Origin: Valencia hispanica
Taxonomy: Eukaryota > Chordata > Actinopteri > Cyprinodontiformes > Valenciidae
Length of the DNA: 64,000 nt
Reading direction: 5' to 3'
Assembly: GCA_963556495.2 (NCBI GenBank)
Contig: OY747713.1
Coordinates: 2,663,821-2,727,820, forward strand
Shown piece after piece: positions 20,759 through 40,899 of this stretch. Positions within the stretch are counted from its first letter, which is position 1. Each line of letters begins with the position of its first letter. The notes beneath the pieces were generated by a model, which ran no database searches, was not told where the DNA came from, and saw nothing but the letters and a program-made list of their open reading frames with translations. Both the position numbers and the translations under genes were made by a program.

Positions 20759-22939
20759 ATGGATGGATTGCCAACAACATCACTAAAAGAGCTTTCCACC
20801 TCAGACTAGTTCTGCTCTGTAACTGACAATAATATCTTCTATTCTCCATCAGTATCAATAAAAGAACACCATCCCCGCTGTGAAAAATGGTGATGGTAGC
20901 ATCATGCTGTGGGGAAGATGGATGAAGCTAAATCTCGGATAATCCTGGAAGAAAAGCAGTGATTGGATATTATGGGATGGTTTAGATCAAAGCAAAATCA
21001 TGGGTTAGAATGGCCTAGTCAAAGTCCAGATCTAAATCCACCAGAGAATCTGTGAGAAGACCATAGACTGTATATATAGGATGTCACCGTGATGTCACCC
21101 GTCGGTTTCTGAAGAGCTGAATTGAAGCCCAGTGGGCGGTTCCCACCGCCGCCATCTTGGTTGCATCATGCATCTCATCAAGCCCAGAAAATACAAAAAA
21201 ATGGGCAAAGAGGTGGAGCTGAGAGGGTGGGGGCAGATCATTCACACCCATCAAACTCTGAGCCGATGTAGCTACGAGCTAACTGAGCTAACCGCAGCTA
21301 ACGGAGGCTAGCAGGTTCTTTTAGCAAGAAAACCGCGGTTGAGCGACGCTGCTACCCCTCTGCCTTCTAAGTAGATTCAATAATTTTGTCAAATAAAAGC
21401 ATGAAGCCTGGTTGGTCCATAACTTCAAAGAAACCTGTGAATTTTTATTAAAACAAATTTTAATAATTAATATGCAAAGCATGATCATTTCAACCCATTT
21501 TTGACCAAGCAGCGTTATCTTAAATTCACAGCAGAAATATTATTTTACTTAGAGAAAAACAATGAAGCAGAGACTTCTTGGTCTCTGTTAGTGCAATCAT
21601 CACCACAGGAAGCCATCTTTGTCCAGTCAGAGGACAATTAACATCCGAACACGAATAAACATTGCAGATGCAACTGATTGTCAAGTTCAGAGACCTGTCA
21701 ACCAAATGGACACGCCCCTTATTATTCAGAATTACATCTAAACGGATGAGTTATAAAACAATTCACCCCCCTCAGATTTGTCATGACGACAAACCTGACC
21801 TATTAAACCTAAAATGTTTTTTTTGAACCTGGCTGTAAACATGTTTATTTCTGCGGTGAAGGTGGCATTTTTAACATAGGAGTCAATGGGAGCTTGCTCC
21901 TTTCTGCAGCCACCCCCTAGTGGATAAAGGGGGGAAATGCAATTTTTGTCACTTCCGCATTGGCTTCACTTTTGGCCCGTGGAGTTTGGCCCCTTGGGGC
22001 CCCTTGATGTCCTCTAGCAGTTGGTAAAGACAAACCCTACAATACCCTTTAGCCACAGATAGTTCTGAACCCTCTTAGTCAAAGTTTTGGCACACCACAC
22101 TTTTCAGATTTTCATCTGTACAACACGCTGAAAACCACAAATCGGTTTCCTTCCACCTTCACAGCTCTGCTCCACTCTGCTCTGTCTTCTTGAACCCCCA
22201 GACGGTCGTGGCAGATGGCCGCTGGTACTGAGCCTGGTTCTGGTTCTGCTGGAGGTTTCTTCCTGTTAAAGGGGAGGTTTTCCTCTCCACTGTCGCTACA
22301 TGCTTGCTCACTATGAGGGATTGCTGTGGTTGGAGTCTGGATCAACGGGACGCAACCTCAAGTAAACGACTCGATGCAATCTGCTGGGATTCCTTAGATA
22401 GAAACTTTAAACTGATTGAATGATTGTATTGAAATGACTTTTCTTGTAAAGCGCCTTGAGATGAAACATCTGTTGTGAATCGGATCTATATGAATAAACT
22501 GAATTGAATTAAAATGTTGATTCCAATGAAAGACACTGAAGTTTATAGTTGGACCGGGTCGAACCGTGGAAAGGTTTCAGGGATGTTAGAATAAGCCGTG
22601 CAGCAGCTGACCGTTTGTTTCCCGCATGTTCCCCTGCAGGCCTCGGCGCTGGACGCCCTGCTCGACGATTCGGTGATGTTCGCCAAGAAGCTGCGAGCGA
22701 CGGGTCAGCCCGTGACCCTGACGGTGGTGGACGACCTTCCTCACGGCTTCCTCAGCCTGGCGCAGATCTGCAGGGAGACGCAGTTCGCCTCCGACATCTG
22801 CGTGGCGCGGATCAGGAAGATCTTCCAGCCCGAGGGCGCCGCCGGCAGAGACTTGGCTCCGGGTCGTCGGGCCGGTTCCGTTCAGCGATGTCCAGAAGTA
22901 GAACTCTGGGGAGCGAAGGGACGGATGAGGGAGAAATAA
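4933..22939 (+). CDS. lipe: hormone-sensitive lipase (10 coding exons)
   Basis: Cytosolic hormone-sensitive lipase, which hydrolyses diacylglycerol, cholesteryl and retinyl esters at lipid droplets. Coding exons: 4933-5172, 9602-9886, 9973-10063, 10146-10291, 10387-10572, 12691-12843, 12935-13079, 17832-18059, 19446-19822, 22640-22939. They sum to 2151 nt (716 aa), all GT-AG with matching phases. Residues 1-316 form the HSL N-terminal domain ([12 protein letters not shown] present). The alpha/beta-hydrolase part has the oxyanion motif HGGG at 354-357, nucleophile Ser428 in GDSAGG, and probable catalytic Asp622 (ALDALLDD) and His652 (DLPHGF), the same 30-residue spacing as the human pair. The insert in exon 9 is much shorter than in mammals but keeps RRAS (Ser556), a PKA-type site. 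It appears intact. Teleosts have two lipe copies; which one this is cannot be decided here. The start is the first ATG after the acceptor at 4924. Confidence 0.96.
5349..5736 (+). mobile_element. MITE family A, copy 2 (lipe intron 1)
   Basis: Same core as the copy at 3842, in the same orientation, starting GATGTGTATCGG and ending ATATTTTCTTCCACCCCTA. The open frame crossing it (5578-5943) is incidental. Confidence 0.7.
6125..6345 (-). mobile_element. Rex-type LINE 3' tail
   Basis: Begins TTCAATTCAATTC and TTTATTAATCCCAAAGGGAA, the reverse complement of the typical CCCTCTGGGATCAATAAAGT LINE end, and carries CTCCTGTAGCAGTCTGCAGA, shared with the fragments at 34345 and 60690. It lies inside the Tc1-like element. 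Confidence 0.6.
7024..7229 (-). mobile_element. L2-type LINE 3' tail inside the Tc1 transposase
   Basis: The sequence AGGCAAGGCAATTT..TTGTATAGCACAC..GGTGCTTTACATGATT is the same tail as at 49571, 54484 and 61541. It splits the transposase frame just after [11 protein letters not shown]. Confidence 0.7.
8570..9440 (-). mobile_element. Tc1-like element fragment
   Basis: The minus-strand frame 8836-8624 reads [12 protein letters not shown] and [16 protein letters not shown], the transposase region before the second catalytic aspartate. The rest (to about 9440) is repeat-like with no coding potential. Boundaries are approximate. Confidence 0.55.
10720..11374 (-). mobile_element. non-LTR retrotransposon fragment, post-RT region
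   Basis: The minus-strand frame 11015-10797 contains [20 protein letters not shown] and [20 protein letters not shown], a common C-terminal stretch of fish LINE polyproteins. Upstream frames on the same strand (to 11374) continue the similarity in broken form. It lies in lipe intron 5. Family assignment is uncertain. Confidence 0.6.
11640..12060 (-). mobile_element. solo LTR of an LTR retrotransposon
   Basis: A 421-bp block that reads TG...CA on both strands (TGTGGTGGGAAT start on the minus strand), flanked by GTAG at 11636-11639 and 12061-12064. On the minus strand it has a TATA-like CTATTTAAACTGGG and then GAATTAAATAC, the order expected for LTR promoter and poly(A) signals. No gag or pol flanks it, so it is probably a solo LTR left by recombination. 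It sits within a MITE whose right end is CCCAGCCCTA (12087-12096). Confidence 0.6.
12310..12600 (-). mobile_element. LINE-like 3' fragment, family unknown
   Basis: Starts with an AATCAGAATCAGAAA tail followed by GGGGTTTATTG. It contains AACAGCAGAGGGGAAGAAAC, a motif seen repeatedly in fish LINE 3' ends. There is no open frame of note. It lies just upstream of lipe coding exon 6. Confidence 0.45.
13286..13655 (+). mobile_element. MITE family A, copy 3 (lipe intron 7)
   Basis: Begins TAGGGATGTGTATTAGCAAA and shares the whole family core with the copies at 3842 and 5349. The right terminus is less well preserved. Confidence 0.7.
13665..14180. mobile_element. MITE with palindromic end
   Basis: Contains CCATGGTCTGGGTGAATACT and TTCTGATTGGCTGG, a common fish MITE signature. 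It ends in a near-perfect palindrome at about 14103-14172, whose arms share TTAATGGACACCTC and its complement, with AATTAATGATTAATT at the centre. Boundaries are approximate. Confidence 0.5.
14320..14900 (+). repeat. dispersed repeat, inverted copy at 33070-33650
   Basis: Long matching blocks occur in reverse at 33070-33650, for example AAGCTCCACTTCAGCCAAAG, AACGAGTCGTTTCCTGACC and CTATCGCTTCAGCTGGAGGA. The open frame at 14454-14969 has no counterpart frame in the other copy and is probably not coding. Family unknown. Confidence 0.6.
15000..15240 (-). mobile_element. Tc1-like transposase fragment, heavily decayed
   Basis: The sequence CACCACCATGTTTAACAGTG (about 15218) is the reverse complement of the typical KHGGGS-coding stretch, and AGCATGATGCAGCC next to it is also typical of fish Tc1 copies. 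No frame survives. Confidence 0.45.
15475..15839. mobile_element. hAT-type MITE, family C, complete
   Basis: Starts TAGGGCTGGGCGATA and ends TATCGCCCAGCCCTA, a 15-bp terminal inverted repeat. It is flanked by GTCAGAGT (15467-15474) and GTCAGAAT (15840-15847), an 8-bp target duplication typical of hAT transposons with one mismatch. It has no coding capacity and lies in lipe intron 7. Confidence 0.85.
16610..17745 (-). mobile_element. Tc1-like transposon, truncated
   Basis: The minus-strand frame 16981-16673 reads [31 protein letters not shown] and [13 protein letters not shown], covering the first two catalytic aspartates. Broken frames upstream (to about 17450) carry the N-terminal part. The 3' portion with the third catalytic residue is missing. 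The right end has the GTTGAAGTTTACCTATGATG terminal sequence of fish Tc1 elements. It lies in lipe intron 7, ending about 90 bp before exon 8. Confidence 0.75.
18786..19105 (-). mobile_element. MITE family A, copy 4 (lipe intron 8)
   Basis: Reverse-orientation copy starting TAGGGATGTAAGAAAAT and carrying the complement of the family core. It is followed by a (TA)n run at about 19103-19125. Confidence 0.7.
20430..20769. repeat. GGAT/GGTT microsatellite
   Basis: Roughly 340 bp of imperfect tetranucleotide repeat (GGATGGATGGTTGGATTGAT type) in lipe intron 9. Minus-strand frames across it translate to an [12 protein letters not shown] pattern and are not genes. Confidence 0.95.
20857..21062 (+). 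mobile_element. Tc1-like transposase fragment
   Basis: Contains ACCATCCCCGCTGTGAAAAA, GTAGCATCATGCTGTGGGG and GGCCTAGTCAAAGTCCAGAT, the decayed coding stretches of [12 protein letters not shown] and WPSQSPD of Tc1 transposases. It is short and out of frame. Confidence 0.6.
21063..22030. repeat. unclassified dispersed repeat
   Basis: Bounded by CATAGACTGTATATATAGGA on the left and GGGGCCCCTTGATGTCCTCT on the right, with GCCGCCATCTTGGTTGCATC inside. These phrases look familiar from fish interspersed repeats, but no second copy is present in this window. No gene seen. Confidence 0.4.
22110..22515 (+). mobile_element. L2-type LINE 3' end
   Basis: Carries GACGGTCGTGGCAGATGGCC, AAAGCGCCTTGAGATGA and a TGAATAAACTGAATTGAATT tail. 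The same block in reverse is found at 29930-30270. It ends 125 bp before the last lipe exon. Confidence 0.75.
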
Positions 22940-23890
22940 TGGACTTTAACCTTTCCCCTCAGGTTCCTATAGGCAGCCCATGTTTTGGTTCTTAGAACTC
23001 AATCCCTGTTTAAATCCCAGCAGCTGATGGATCAGGATCAGGAGGATTCGACTTTCTCCTCTTTAAATGTTCTGTCTGAGGTGTCGGGTCGGGTCGCTGC
23101 CCGCTTGGTTCTCCCTGATCCGTCTTCTGACTCTCCATGGTTTTGGTCCAGGAGGGAAACCAGACACCCCTCTGCTAAAAACACACTCCAGCTCATCCAG
23201 GCAGATACGGAGGAGTCCAGAACGGATATCAGTCCCTCCGGTGAGTTCTGGTTCTGTCCGGGTCTCCTCGCAGACGCCTGAACCACCTGGGCTGACCGGT
23301 TTTGCTCATCTTGCCTCCAAGGCGGAGCACCTCACAGAAGAAGCTCATAACCCGGTTCCGGTTCTTTAAAGTCCGGGTCCAGATCTCAGAACCGCAGCAG
23401 TCTTCATCGTTCACCTCAGCGATCTCATTACTGCAGATGAAGGCCCCCACTCTTGATGAAACCTGAACCGGTGGAGAATCCAGGCACTCGACCAAACTTC
23501 AGCTGATTACTCTGACTGACTCCTGGTTCTGTCCGGTTACTCGCCGCTCCATGTTGAGCTCCTTTTGTCCTGTAAAGGTTCTGATGACTCGCTCTGACAG
23601 AACCTGTCCTCAGCTGCTCCACCCCGGTGCCTTTTTAACAGAACGTTCTGCTCCTTCTCGTCACTTTAGTCAGCATCAAAGCTGCACCTCGGCAGGAAGC
23701 TCCTTCCAATTGACTCGTGTGTTTTCATTAATATTAATATTATTATTATTAATGATGTTGCTCTGTTTGGACCTGATATGTAACTTGATGTTTACAGCAG
23801 TTTGTGGCTCTGAGGGTGAAGATGACAAACTGTGAAACTGTTCTCACTGAGTGGGGATTTCCAGAGTGTAATAAACCAGAATTACCAAAA
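22940..23890 (+). promoter_or_regulatory. lipe: lipe 3' UTR with polyadenylation signal
   Basis: Follows the lipe stop at 22937-22939 with no further splice-supported coding sequence. The first canonical AATAAA downstream is at 23870-23875, giving a 3' UTR of about 950 nt. Small open frames inside (22985-23281, 23551-23835) have no recognisable similarity. Confidence 0.6.
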
Positions 23891-23895
23891 CTGCT

Positions 23896-24945
23896 GGGAT
23901 CTGTTTGACTATTTACATCTGGGTAAAAACCCGATGTCGACAATCAGCTGCAGAAGCTAACTCCCATCCAGAAATAGTCCAATTATTAGATTGTTACTAT
24001 GAGATTAGAAAAAAAACAAGATGGTTGGACAAATGGATAGTTATTTTTTTTCATCTATTTATTACATAAAACTTGATTTTAAAAAACACATTTAGAGCAC
24101 TAAGTGCTGTACAACAATGCATAAAGAATCTAGAGAAATTAATAAAAAGCAGCAGAATAAAAAGCTTTTATTTAACACTGAACCTCCAAAAATTTACAAA
24201 TTATGAAATAAAATTGAAAATAAACTATAAAGTAAAATGTAATATGAATAATTGATTAAATAAGTAAACGAGGAAATGAAATTGACGTTAGATAAATGGG
24301 GAAATAAATGATTAAAATTGACACAAAATTGAAATTAAATACATGTTGAAATAAATTCAAAAGAAATACATTTGGAAATATATGCTGTATTTGTTTACTG
24401 TCATTTTTATCATAATCAGTCCTCCATATACTGTAAAAAAATTGCCCCGGAGGAAGTAATTAGTAAATCAATGTGGCAATTAATAAAACATTGGAAAAAA
24501 AAACAAGGATGCCACCAGGTTTAGATGGCCAAATTTAGCGCCCCCACCTGGTGACAATGTTAAACGTTAATGTTTTAATATTTTTTATTATTAGGCAAGC
24601 CTAGTTTCATACTGAAAAATGTAGAAAAAAAATCAACCTTCAACTTCAGAACGATTAATCAGTTTAGAAAAATTCTTTATTAGGAAATAACTAATTTTTA
24701 CTTGAACCCAGTATATGGATCAATCTTAATGACAAAATATATGATATATTGTAATGATGGGATATTATGTTTACTGAAACCCGAAAAGATGTTATTACAA
24801 TAACGTTTTTTTTCTTATAACTTTATTTATAAGGACTTCCTTCGGTCAGAGTTCAGGGTGAAAACAGCCAGATTTGGAACAAGGCTTCCTGCCATACTCC
24901 TGTCTGACGGCAGGGGGCAACAGCGTGGTGCCAGACGCCTGATAA
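23896..24945. other. intergenic, AT-rich, no gene seen
   Basis: Long A/T runs and a repeat-like tail near 24050-24120 (AGAGCACTAAGTGCTGTACA). No open frame with splice context, RNA gene or clear transposon ends were recognised. Confidence 0.5.
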
Positions 24946-24949
24946 TAAG

Positions 24950-25110
24950 CCGCGGAGATTATTCGAGGAAGAGGAGGCGACCATGTTGATTTAAAGGAAG
25001 AAGAAACACAATAGAGACGATTTATTTCAGGGTATTTTCAGCTAATTTAGAAGAAGGTTGTTGATTAACCGCACTCAGTGCATCGCTCGTAAAGTAACGC
25101 AGGATTTCAG
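24950..25110 (+). promoter_or_regulatory. ddx6: ddx6 promoter and non-coding first exon (putative)
   Basis: A less AT-rich block ends in GCAGGATTTCAG followed by GTATGT, a strong splice donor at 25111. It has no conserved reading frame, lies 3.1 kb upstream of the ddx6 start codon and is the best candidate untranslated first exon. The 5' edge is unknown. Confidence 0.5.
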
Positions 25111-28100
25111 GTATGTTTGTCGGACTTTGGGAGCGCTCAGTGCCGGTTAAAACCCCGTTGTTGGCACTTTAGCTCCGTGCTAACAGCTAACTGTTGTGTT
25201 GGATTTAAGAAGCGTCAAAGATTCCGATCCAAATTAAAGTCGAATATAGTACCGCGTTACGCTAAACGAGGCCCTATAACTTTGTATTTGCATTAAGTGG
25301 TGCGGTTTTTTTTTAGTCTGAATGTCTGGTTTCGGAGTTCAGTTTAAGTTTGTTTTAGCCGTTAGCTGCTAACGTCTTCCCTGACGCGCAGTTTTAACGC
25401 CACCTTAAAGGTTCCCGGGTCAAATGGAACCAGAAACCCCATCAGAATAATCCACAGACTATGATAGGTGGTAAAATATATCTGGGTTTTTAACATATTA
25501 ACCTAGAAATCCGGGTAAATCTGAGCCTGGTTGATGAAGTTAACTTAAAGTGGACGTGAAGTTGTGGTTAGCCGCAGCTTAAACTGTTTGAGTCCTCCAA
25601 CCTTCACTGAGTCACTTTGTTTCTCAGTTGAACCTGTTCTGAACACACCTGCTGGGTTTACCTGTGAAGAATCAAAACAACAAACTCCAACTTCCTGCTT
25701 TGGGTTCTTTATCAGCCCAGTACGACCTTAAATCAAGAAATAATCCTTTTTAAAGAATTTAACAAACGCAAAACCTACATTTCACGAATCTATTATGCTA
25801 TGCTTCTATCTAGATTTCTATTTCTGTTTTAGAAATTGTAATTTAACTGATGTTTTGCCACTTCAGATCGAAAACGAAAAATGTTAAAATAGATATTTAC
25901 ACAGATCAAATGTAGTCAAACATGTCTTAATTGATCCTTGGTGCCTAAATGGAAGGCACACATACTGTATTGTTTCTTGAAGATTTTTCATTTCTTATCC
26001 AAAATGTTTTTGTTTTGTTCTGGACATGGGTTGAGAACTGAAGAACACTTCATTGAATCAGAAAACTATTGAAGAAACAAGAAATCTAATTTTCTTCCTT
26101 TGAGCGCTTTAGATGATCCCGCTAGAATGAGAATCTCCACCAATGTATTCTTTAAATGGGGAATAAAATGGTCGAAGTGTATAAATCCTAAGATTTTTAA
26201 TTAAAATTATGTTACTAGCTCATACGTTTGCAGTGATACCCTCATTGATAAATAAATAAGATTTTTTTTAAAGACAAATATTCATTAAACATATAATATA
26301 CCCAAATTGTAGTTTTTTTGACAGTATAAATTTGTTTAATCTGATCCAGATTGTACAATTTGAGTTCAAATTTTGGAGTGTCCAGCAGGAAATAAAACTT
26401 CTTACCCTGTTCACTCGGTATGCACAATATATCTGAATTAACATCGGTATCTTTATTTATTTTTTACATAGCAATATTGTTCCTCTATGTAAAACCAGGC
26501 CCTTTTATTCCCATCTTGAGCCATTTCAGGAGGTCTAACACTTAAACAGCAGCAGCGTCTCCTTCTGTGGTTCTGTCCCTTTAAGGAGATGTAGCTAAAC
26601 ACAGAAGCGCTGAGCCAGGGGTATCTTCTATGTAGGGCTGGGCGATACGGCATCAAATCTATATTGCGCTATAATTTAAGGCATGTGCGGTAACGATATC
26701 TATTGTGATATAATCTTTTCTTTATATATGTCAAAATGACAGTTTATGAACATTCTTACTTTCCAGATGAATTGCAGCAGAACAGCACCTTCAAAAAAGT
26801 TTAGAATGCCATTTAAAGAACATTTATTGTGCAAAATGCATTTTCCAAAATTGCAAAACAAAAATTCTCACAACATAAAGACATAAAGAGATATGTTAAA
26901 TGTTATTAAACACAAATTTAAAAATTGTCCGCTTTCCTGGTTACTTATTTATAAATTTAAAGTGGAACTGAACCCCATGAAAAATCATAACCCCGCCCCC
27001 AGACAACATTTTAAAAACTCTACAAAGGGGGCGGTGCCAGGAAGCACGGAGGGGCGTGGCCAAGTGTGGAGGATGAGCGGAGGGGGGGAGGTGGGGGTGT
27101 GTTCAGGAGGACAGTGACAGCTCGCTTAATGTGACACTGAAACATGGACAGTGACCAAAGCCACGTTGGTAGTTTTACAACTGATCGATCTGATCGACGT
27201 TCATCTGTTTTGAACGTTAGCCTAAGTTGTCGGGAGTTTTTCTGGTCTCACCATCGGCACAGCTCAGCGTTATTCTTTGCTTTTCTCACTCTTTGGTGAC
27301 GTTTTATGCTCTCAGGCTGTCTCTCAATCCTGATGAAGTTCTCTAACTTTTTACTCTCCAGTGTTTTTCAGGCAGATCCCAGAAGCTTCACGGCTGACAT
27401 GTTAGAAATAACCAGTGAGCAAAACCTGCATGTTGGAGTCTGAAGTGTTTTGTTTGGATCGGTTCCAGGTGGGCCGTCTGAGTCGTCGGTCTGGATTTTT
27501 CGGAGGCGGGGAGTTTGGCACGCTGCGCGCTTCGGGCTGACCGGATCATCCGCGCCGCCGACGGAGAGCAGCGAACACACCCAGGACTCGACAAGGGCAG
27601 AAAGCTTCTCTGCTTCGGACTAAAAACCTTGTTGGATCTTTCACTTTTTTCTCCACACATGAAGCAACAGAACCTCTCCCAGTGGAGATAAACGAAATAC
27701 TGGATTTCTGGGGACAGCCGCGTACAAAGTTGGAAACCGTTTCGTCCGGATCAGGGATATGCAGAAGCCGTCTCGGACACGCGGTAAAAAGCAGAGATAT
27801 TGTTGACGATATTTAAACGGAAATATTGAACTGGACTTTTTTTTTTTTTTTTTTTTTTTGGTGCAGATTGCCTTATTTGTTCTGTTTCAGGACCGGAGCC
27901 ACTCTGATGCTTGTTCACGTATAATTTTTCTATATCGTGGGCGAGTCTTATTTCTGCACATGGTTGCAGATTTCTCTTCATTTTGAAGAGTTTTTGTGTA
28001 AAACCCCGTGTTTGTGTTTTGTTGGCTGTGCAGCGGTCACTCTGTTGATGAGGACGACTGAGCTGCAGCCTCTTGTTTATATGTAAATATTACTGAGCCA

Positions 28101-28170
28101 TTTCTCTGCGAAGCGTTTCGGACACACAGATTATATTGTTGAACGCTTTATCAAACTTTTTTGTTTTTTT
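25111..28170 (+). other. ddx6 intron 1 / 5' leader region
   Basis: No coding exon seen. It contains the family B MITE at 26633 and a run of 19-20 T at about 27838-27859. The exon holding the start codon probably begins shortly before 28231, after an acceptor such as ACTGTCAAAAG or ACGTTCAG, but the exact acceptor cannot be chosen from sequence alone. Confidence 0.5.
26633..26975. mobile_element. hAT-type MITE, family B, copy 2
   Basis: Starts TAGGGCTGGGCGATACGG and matches the repeat at 305-636 in reverse along about 330 bp. The distal terminus is not recognisable. Confidence 0.65.
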
Positions 28171-28230
28171 ACTGTCAAAAGAAATTAAGAGGCAAAAAAA
28201 ATCTAAAAAAACAGACGTTCAGAAAAAAAA

Positions 28231-38215
<9,985 letters not shown>

Positions 38216-40840
38216 AACAGGTGAGTCACCCGGGAGGCCGTCGGTTCCCCCGTTCCCATTCCCGCTGCAGGAATCCGCCGCTCTAACCTGCCTGTTTTTC
38301 TCCTCCTCAGAGCATCGTGACACTCCGGGCTTTATCAGATCGGCAACGCTTCGTTTTCCCCATCGTCCCCCGTCTCCAGAACCTTCCGGATGGGTCGGAT
38401 CGGCCTCTTTTCTTCCCCTCGGAGTTCTGCTTGTTGTTGTAAACTGTTGTTCTGCACCAACGCCACACCGGACTCTGACCGGTCGGTTTTCTTGCACGTC
38501 CACCAGCCGCCCGCCCCCCTCTGTCCACTGACACCGCCGTTGTCACTTTAAGTGCCTTACTTCCTCCCTTCACGTCCTGCTGCTGCGGCAGCAGGGTACG
38601 AGCACAAGCAGCAGCAGCCCCTGTCCCAGCGTCCGTTATGCAAGAAAAAGACAAAAAACGCCGCCCTCTCCTGCCGAGAGGCGCGTTTTTAAAAGTGTCG
38701 CAATAATAATAATAAAAAAGGGCAGCTTTCCTGAAACACTGCGTTTTTCACCCCTCGTTATGATTTCTAAACGAGCAGAAATGACGTTTAAAGACGTTCT
38801 GCATGGATCCGTGGGCGTGCACGGAAACGCTCTGCAGCTCGTTTTTACCGTCCAGCTGCGTGACGCCAACCTTCGGATCGCTGCTCCGGAAGCGGAAAAA
38901 AAACTTGACTGGGAAAAGTCTCTGTTGGCCTTTCAGTCGACCTGGAAGACGTTTGAAACGTTGGTGCAGAACAACAGTGGACGCTCCCTGTCCCGTTTTC
39001 CCTTTTCTTTTTTACCCCCTGCAGACTTTTTCAGTTTAACGTGCCAGAAGCCCGGATGTGTTGCACTTAGTGAATGTATTAGACGCCCATGTTTGGTTCT
39101 GCAGCCCGGTTAGGATTCATTCAGTCAGATCCCGAGCCCGGCTCCGGATAACTGCGGAGTTTGCTGCTGGAAGCTTTGCAGAGGAGAAGCTGCCTGTGGC
39201 GAACTTGGATGAACGTCTGGTTCTGATTGGATTTCCGTGTGAATTTGGAGCCAAACCTTAAATTCTCCCTTGTGAAACGGACGTTCATCCAGTTTCTCAC
39301 AGCTGCACCAGAATCCAGAACCAAACAGCAGAGTTATCCGTGAACTGGACTCTGAACTTCTGAACATTTCTAGTTTTTGTTTTTAGTTTTTTTCCTGCTG
39401 CTTTCTGAAACTGGTTCAGGTTTAACTTTGTGATGGACCAGGGAGCGACGATCCGGCTGTACTGGACCACGTTAGACAGGTTCTCCTCCTGCAGCAGCAA
39501 TCCTTTTTCCTTTTCCTGCTCCGATCCGGTCCCTCTTTGTTTTCGGGAGCAACGTGAGCGTTTAGTTTGGACTCTGCAGGATTGTAGCATCTCTGAACAG
39601 GCAGCTGGGGTTTTTATTTTCGTCCTCCACTTTACAGAGCATCACTAATGATTTAAAAAAAAAACAAAAAAAACATAAACTTTTTTTTTTTTTTTGCTTT
39701 TAAGATGAATTTTGTTGCTTTTGGCGAATTTTTCCCAGAACCAAGTGTTTAATCGGAAGCTTGCTGCGCATCTTAAATCTGCTCTCTGGTACTTAAATCA
39801 GGACACGGATCTTCGATTTGAAGTTGTTTTATTAACACCAAAAAATATTTTTGTTTTAAGTGCCGGTCGGAGCAGAGGGCTTCCAGGAAGCACTGTGATC
39901 TTCTCTGCCATGGTTTTTCTTTTTTTCTCAATCCGTAATCCGAGAGGGCAATCTTGATGCGAGGTGTCACAAACCATCTGGATGCAACAGGGAAAACTGT
40001 CGACCATCTTTTTTGTTTACAGTTTCAGATTAAAACCAGAAAATGTTTGGCTTCATCGGAGGAAGAAGAGGAGGAGGAGGAGGAGGAGGAATCTTTAGTT
40101 TTTTTATTTTGTTTTTCTTGAAACTGATTTTCAGGATTGATGCAAAACCAAAAAAAGTGAATGTGGGTCAGAGGTGAGAGAGATGTGTGTGTGTGTGTGT
40201 CTGAGGGATGTTTGTAGATGTCAGGAATCGCCACATGCAGCTTCCGCTGAGCGGGGCAACAGAATCGGACAACAGGAATAAAATGTGAAGCTGCATGTCG
40301 GCGATTCTGTTTGTGTTTTATTTGACGTCGGGTCTGATGCGAGCCCTCGTCAGGGATGTGATCCTCCTGCGTTTTCCGCTCTGCATCCTCCTCCTCCTCC
40401 TCCAGAAACACGCGGGCCAAAACTATAAAAGTTTCTTCCTGATGAGATGTTTTCCCGTTTCTTTTGTTCCGATCACATCCCTGACGATCTATCCATCATC
40501 ATTCATCATCATCTCCTCTGGGATCCAGTTCAAGGAATGCTCTGAGACCCAAACACCCTTAAGATATGCTTTGTTTCATTTCCACATCCTAAGATAAATA
40601 TTCCCACTCAAAGGGAATTGTGGACAGTAAAGCGATCTCATTTGGACCGTTTCAGTAGCAGCCCTTCCCTGGTGCCTTTAAACGGGTCCGCTTGGTTTGG
40701 TGGGATTGGGATTCAGAGGAGGTCATGATGAGTTTTGTCTGATTTTTTTAATTTTTTTGTCTGCGCTCTGAGGCGGCGGAGCGCCGGGGGGGTGGGGGGG
40801 AATCCGGGTACAGGCGAAATCCTAAAGGAGGAAAATAAAG
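38216..40840 (+). promoter_or_regulatory. ddx6: ddx6 3' UTR, including one spliced intron
   Basis: After the stop at 38213-38215 a consensus donor follows (AACAG|GTGAGT, exon end 38220), and an acceptor TTTTTCTCCTCCTCAG ends at 38311. This 91-bp intron would place a junction only 5 nt past the stop, too close to trigger nonsense-mediated decay. AATAAA signals occur at 40277-40282, 40834-40839 and 41044-41049; which is used cannot be told. Open frames within (38760-39113, 39430-39648) have no recognisable similarity. Confidence 0.6.
40225..40307 (+). promoter_or_regulatory. hairpin-forming inverted repeat in the ddx6 3' UTR
   Basis: GAATCGCCACATGCAGCTTC (40225-40244) pairs with GAAGCTGCATGTCGGCGATTC split over 40287-40307, with one extra base in the second arm. 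An AATAAA lies in the loop at 40277-40282. A second perfect 16-bp pair, CGTCAGGGATGTGATC (40348-40363) and its complement (40471-40486), follows. Confidence 0.55.
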
Positions 40841-40899
40841 CGAACTAAAATGTGAATTCCTATAAAGCAACGGTAAATTGGGTCTTTAGCCTTGCTGCA

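Noticed and set aside
20296..20858. Long minus-strand open frames with [16 protein letters not shown] repeats
   Set aside because: They are translations of the GGAT microsatellite in lipe intron 9, open only because the repeat has no stop in those frames.
27838..27859. Poly-T run as a regulatory poly-T like that of human TOMM40
   Set aside because: It lies in ddx6 intron 1 or leader rather than in tomm40, and simple A/T runs are common throughout this window.
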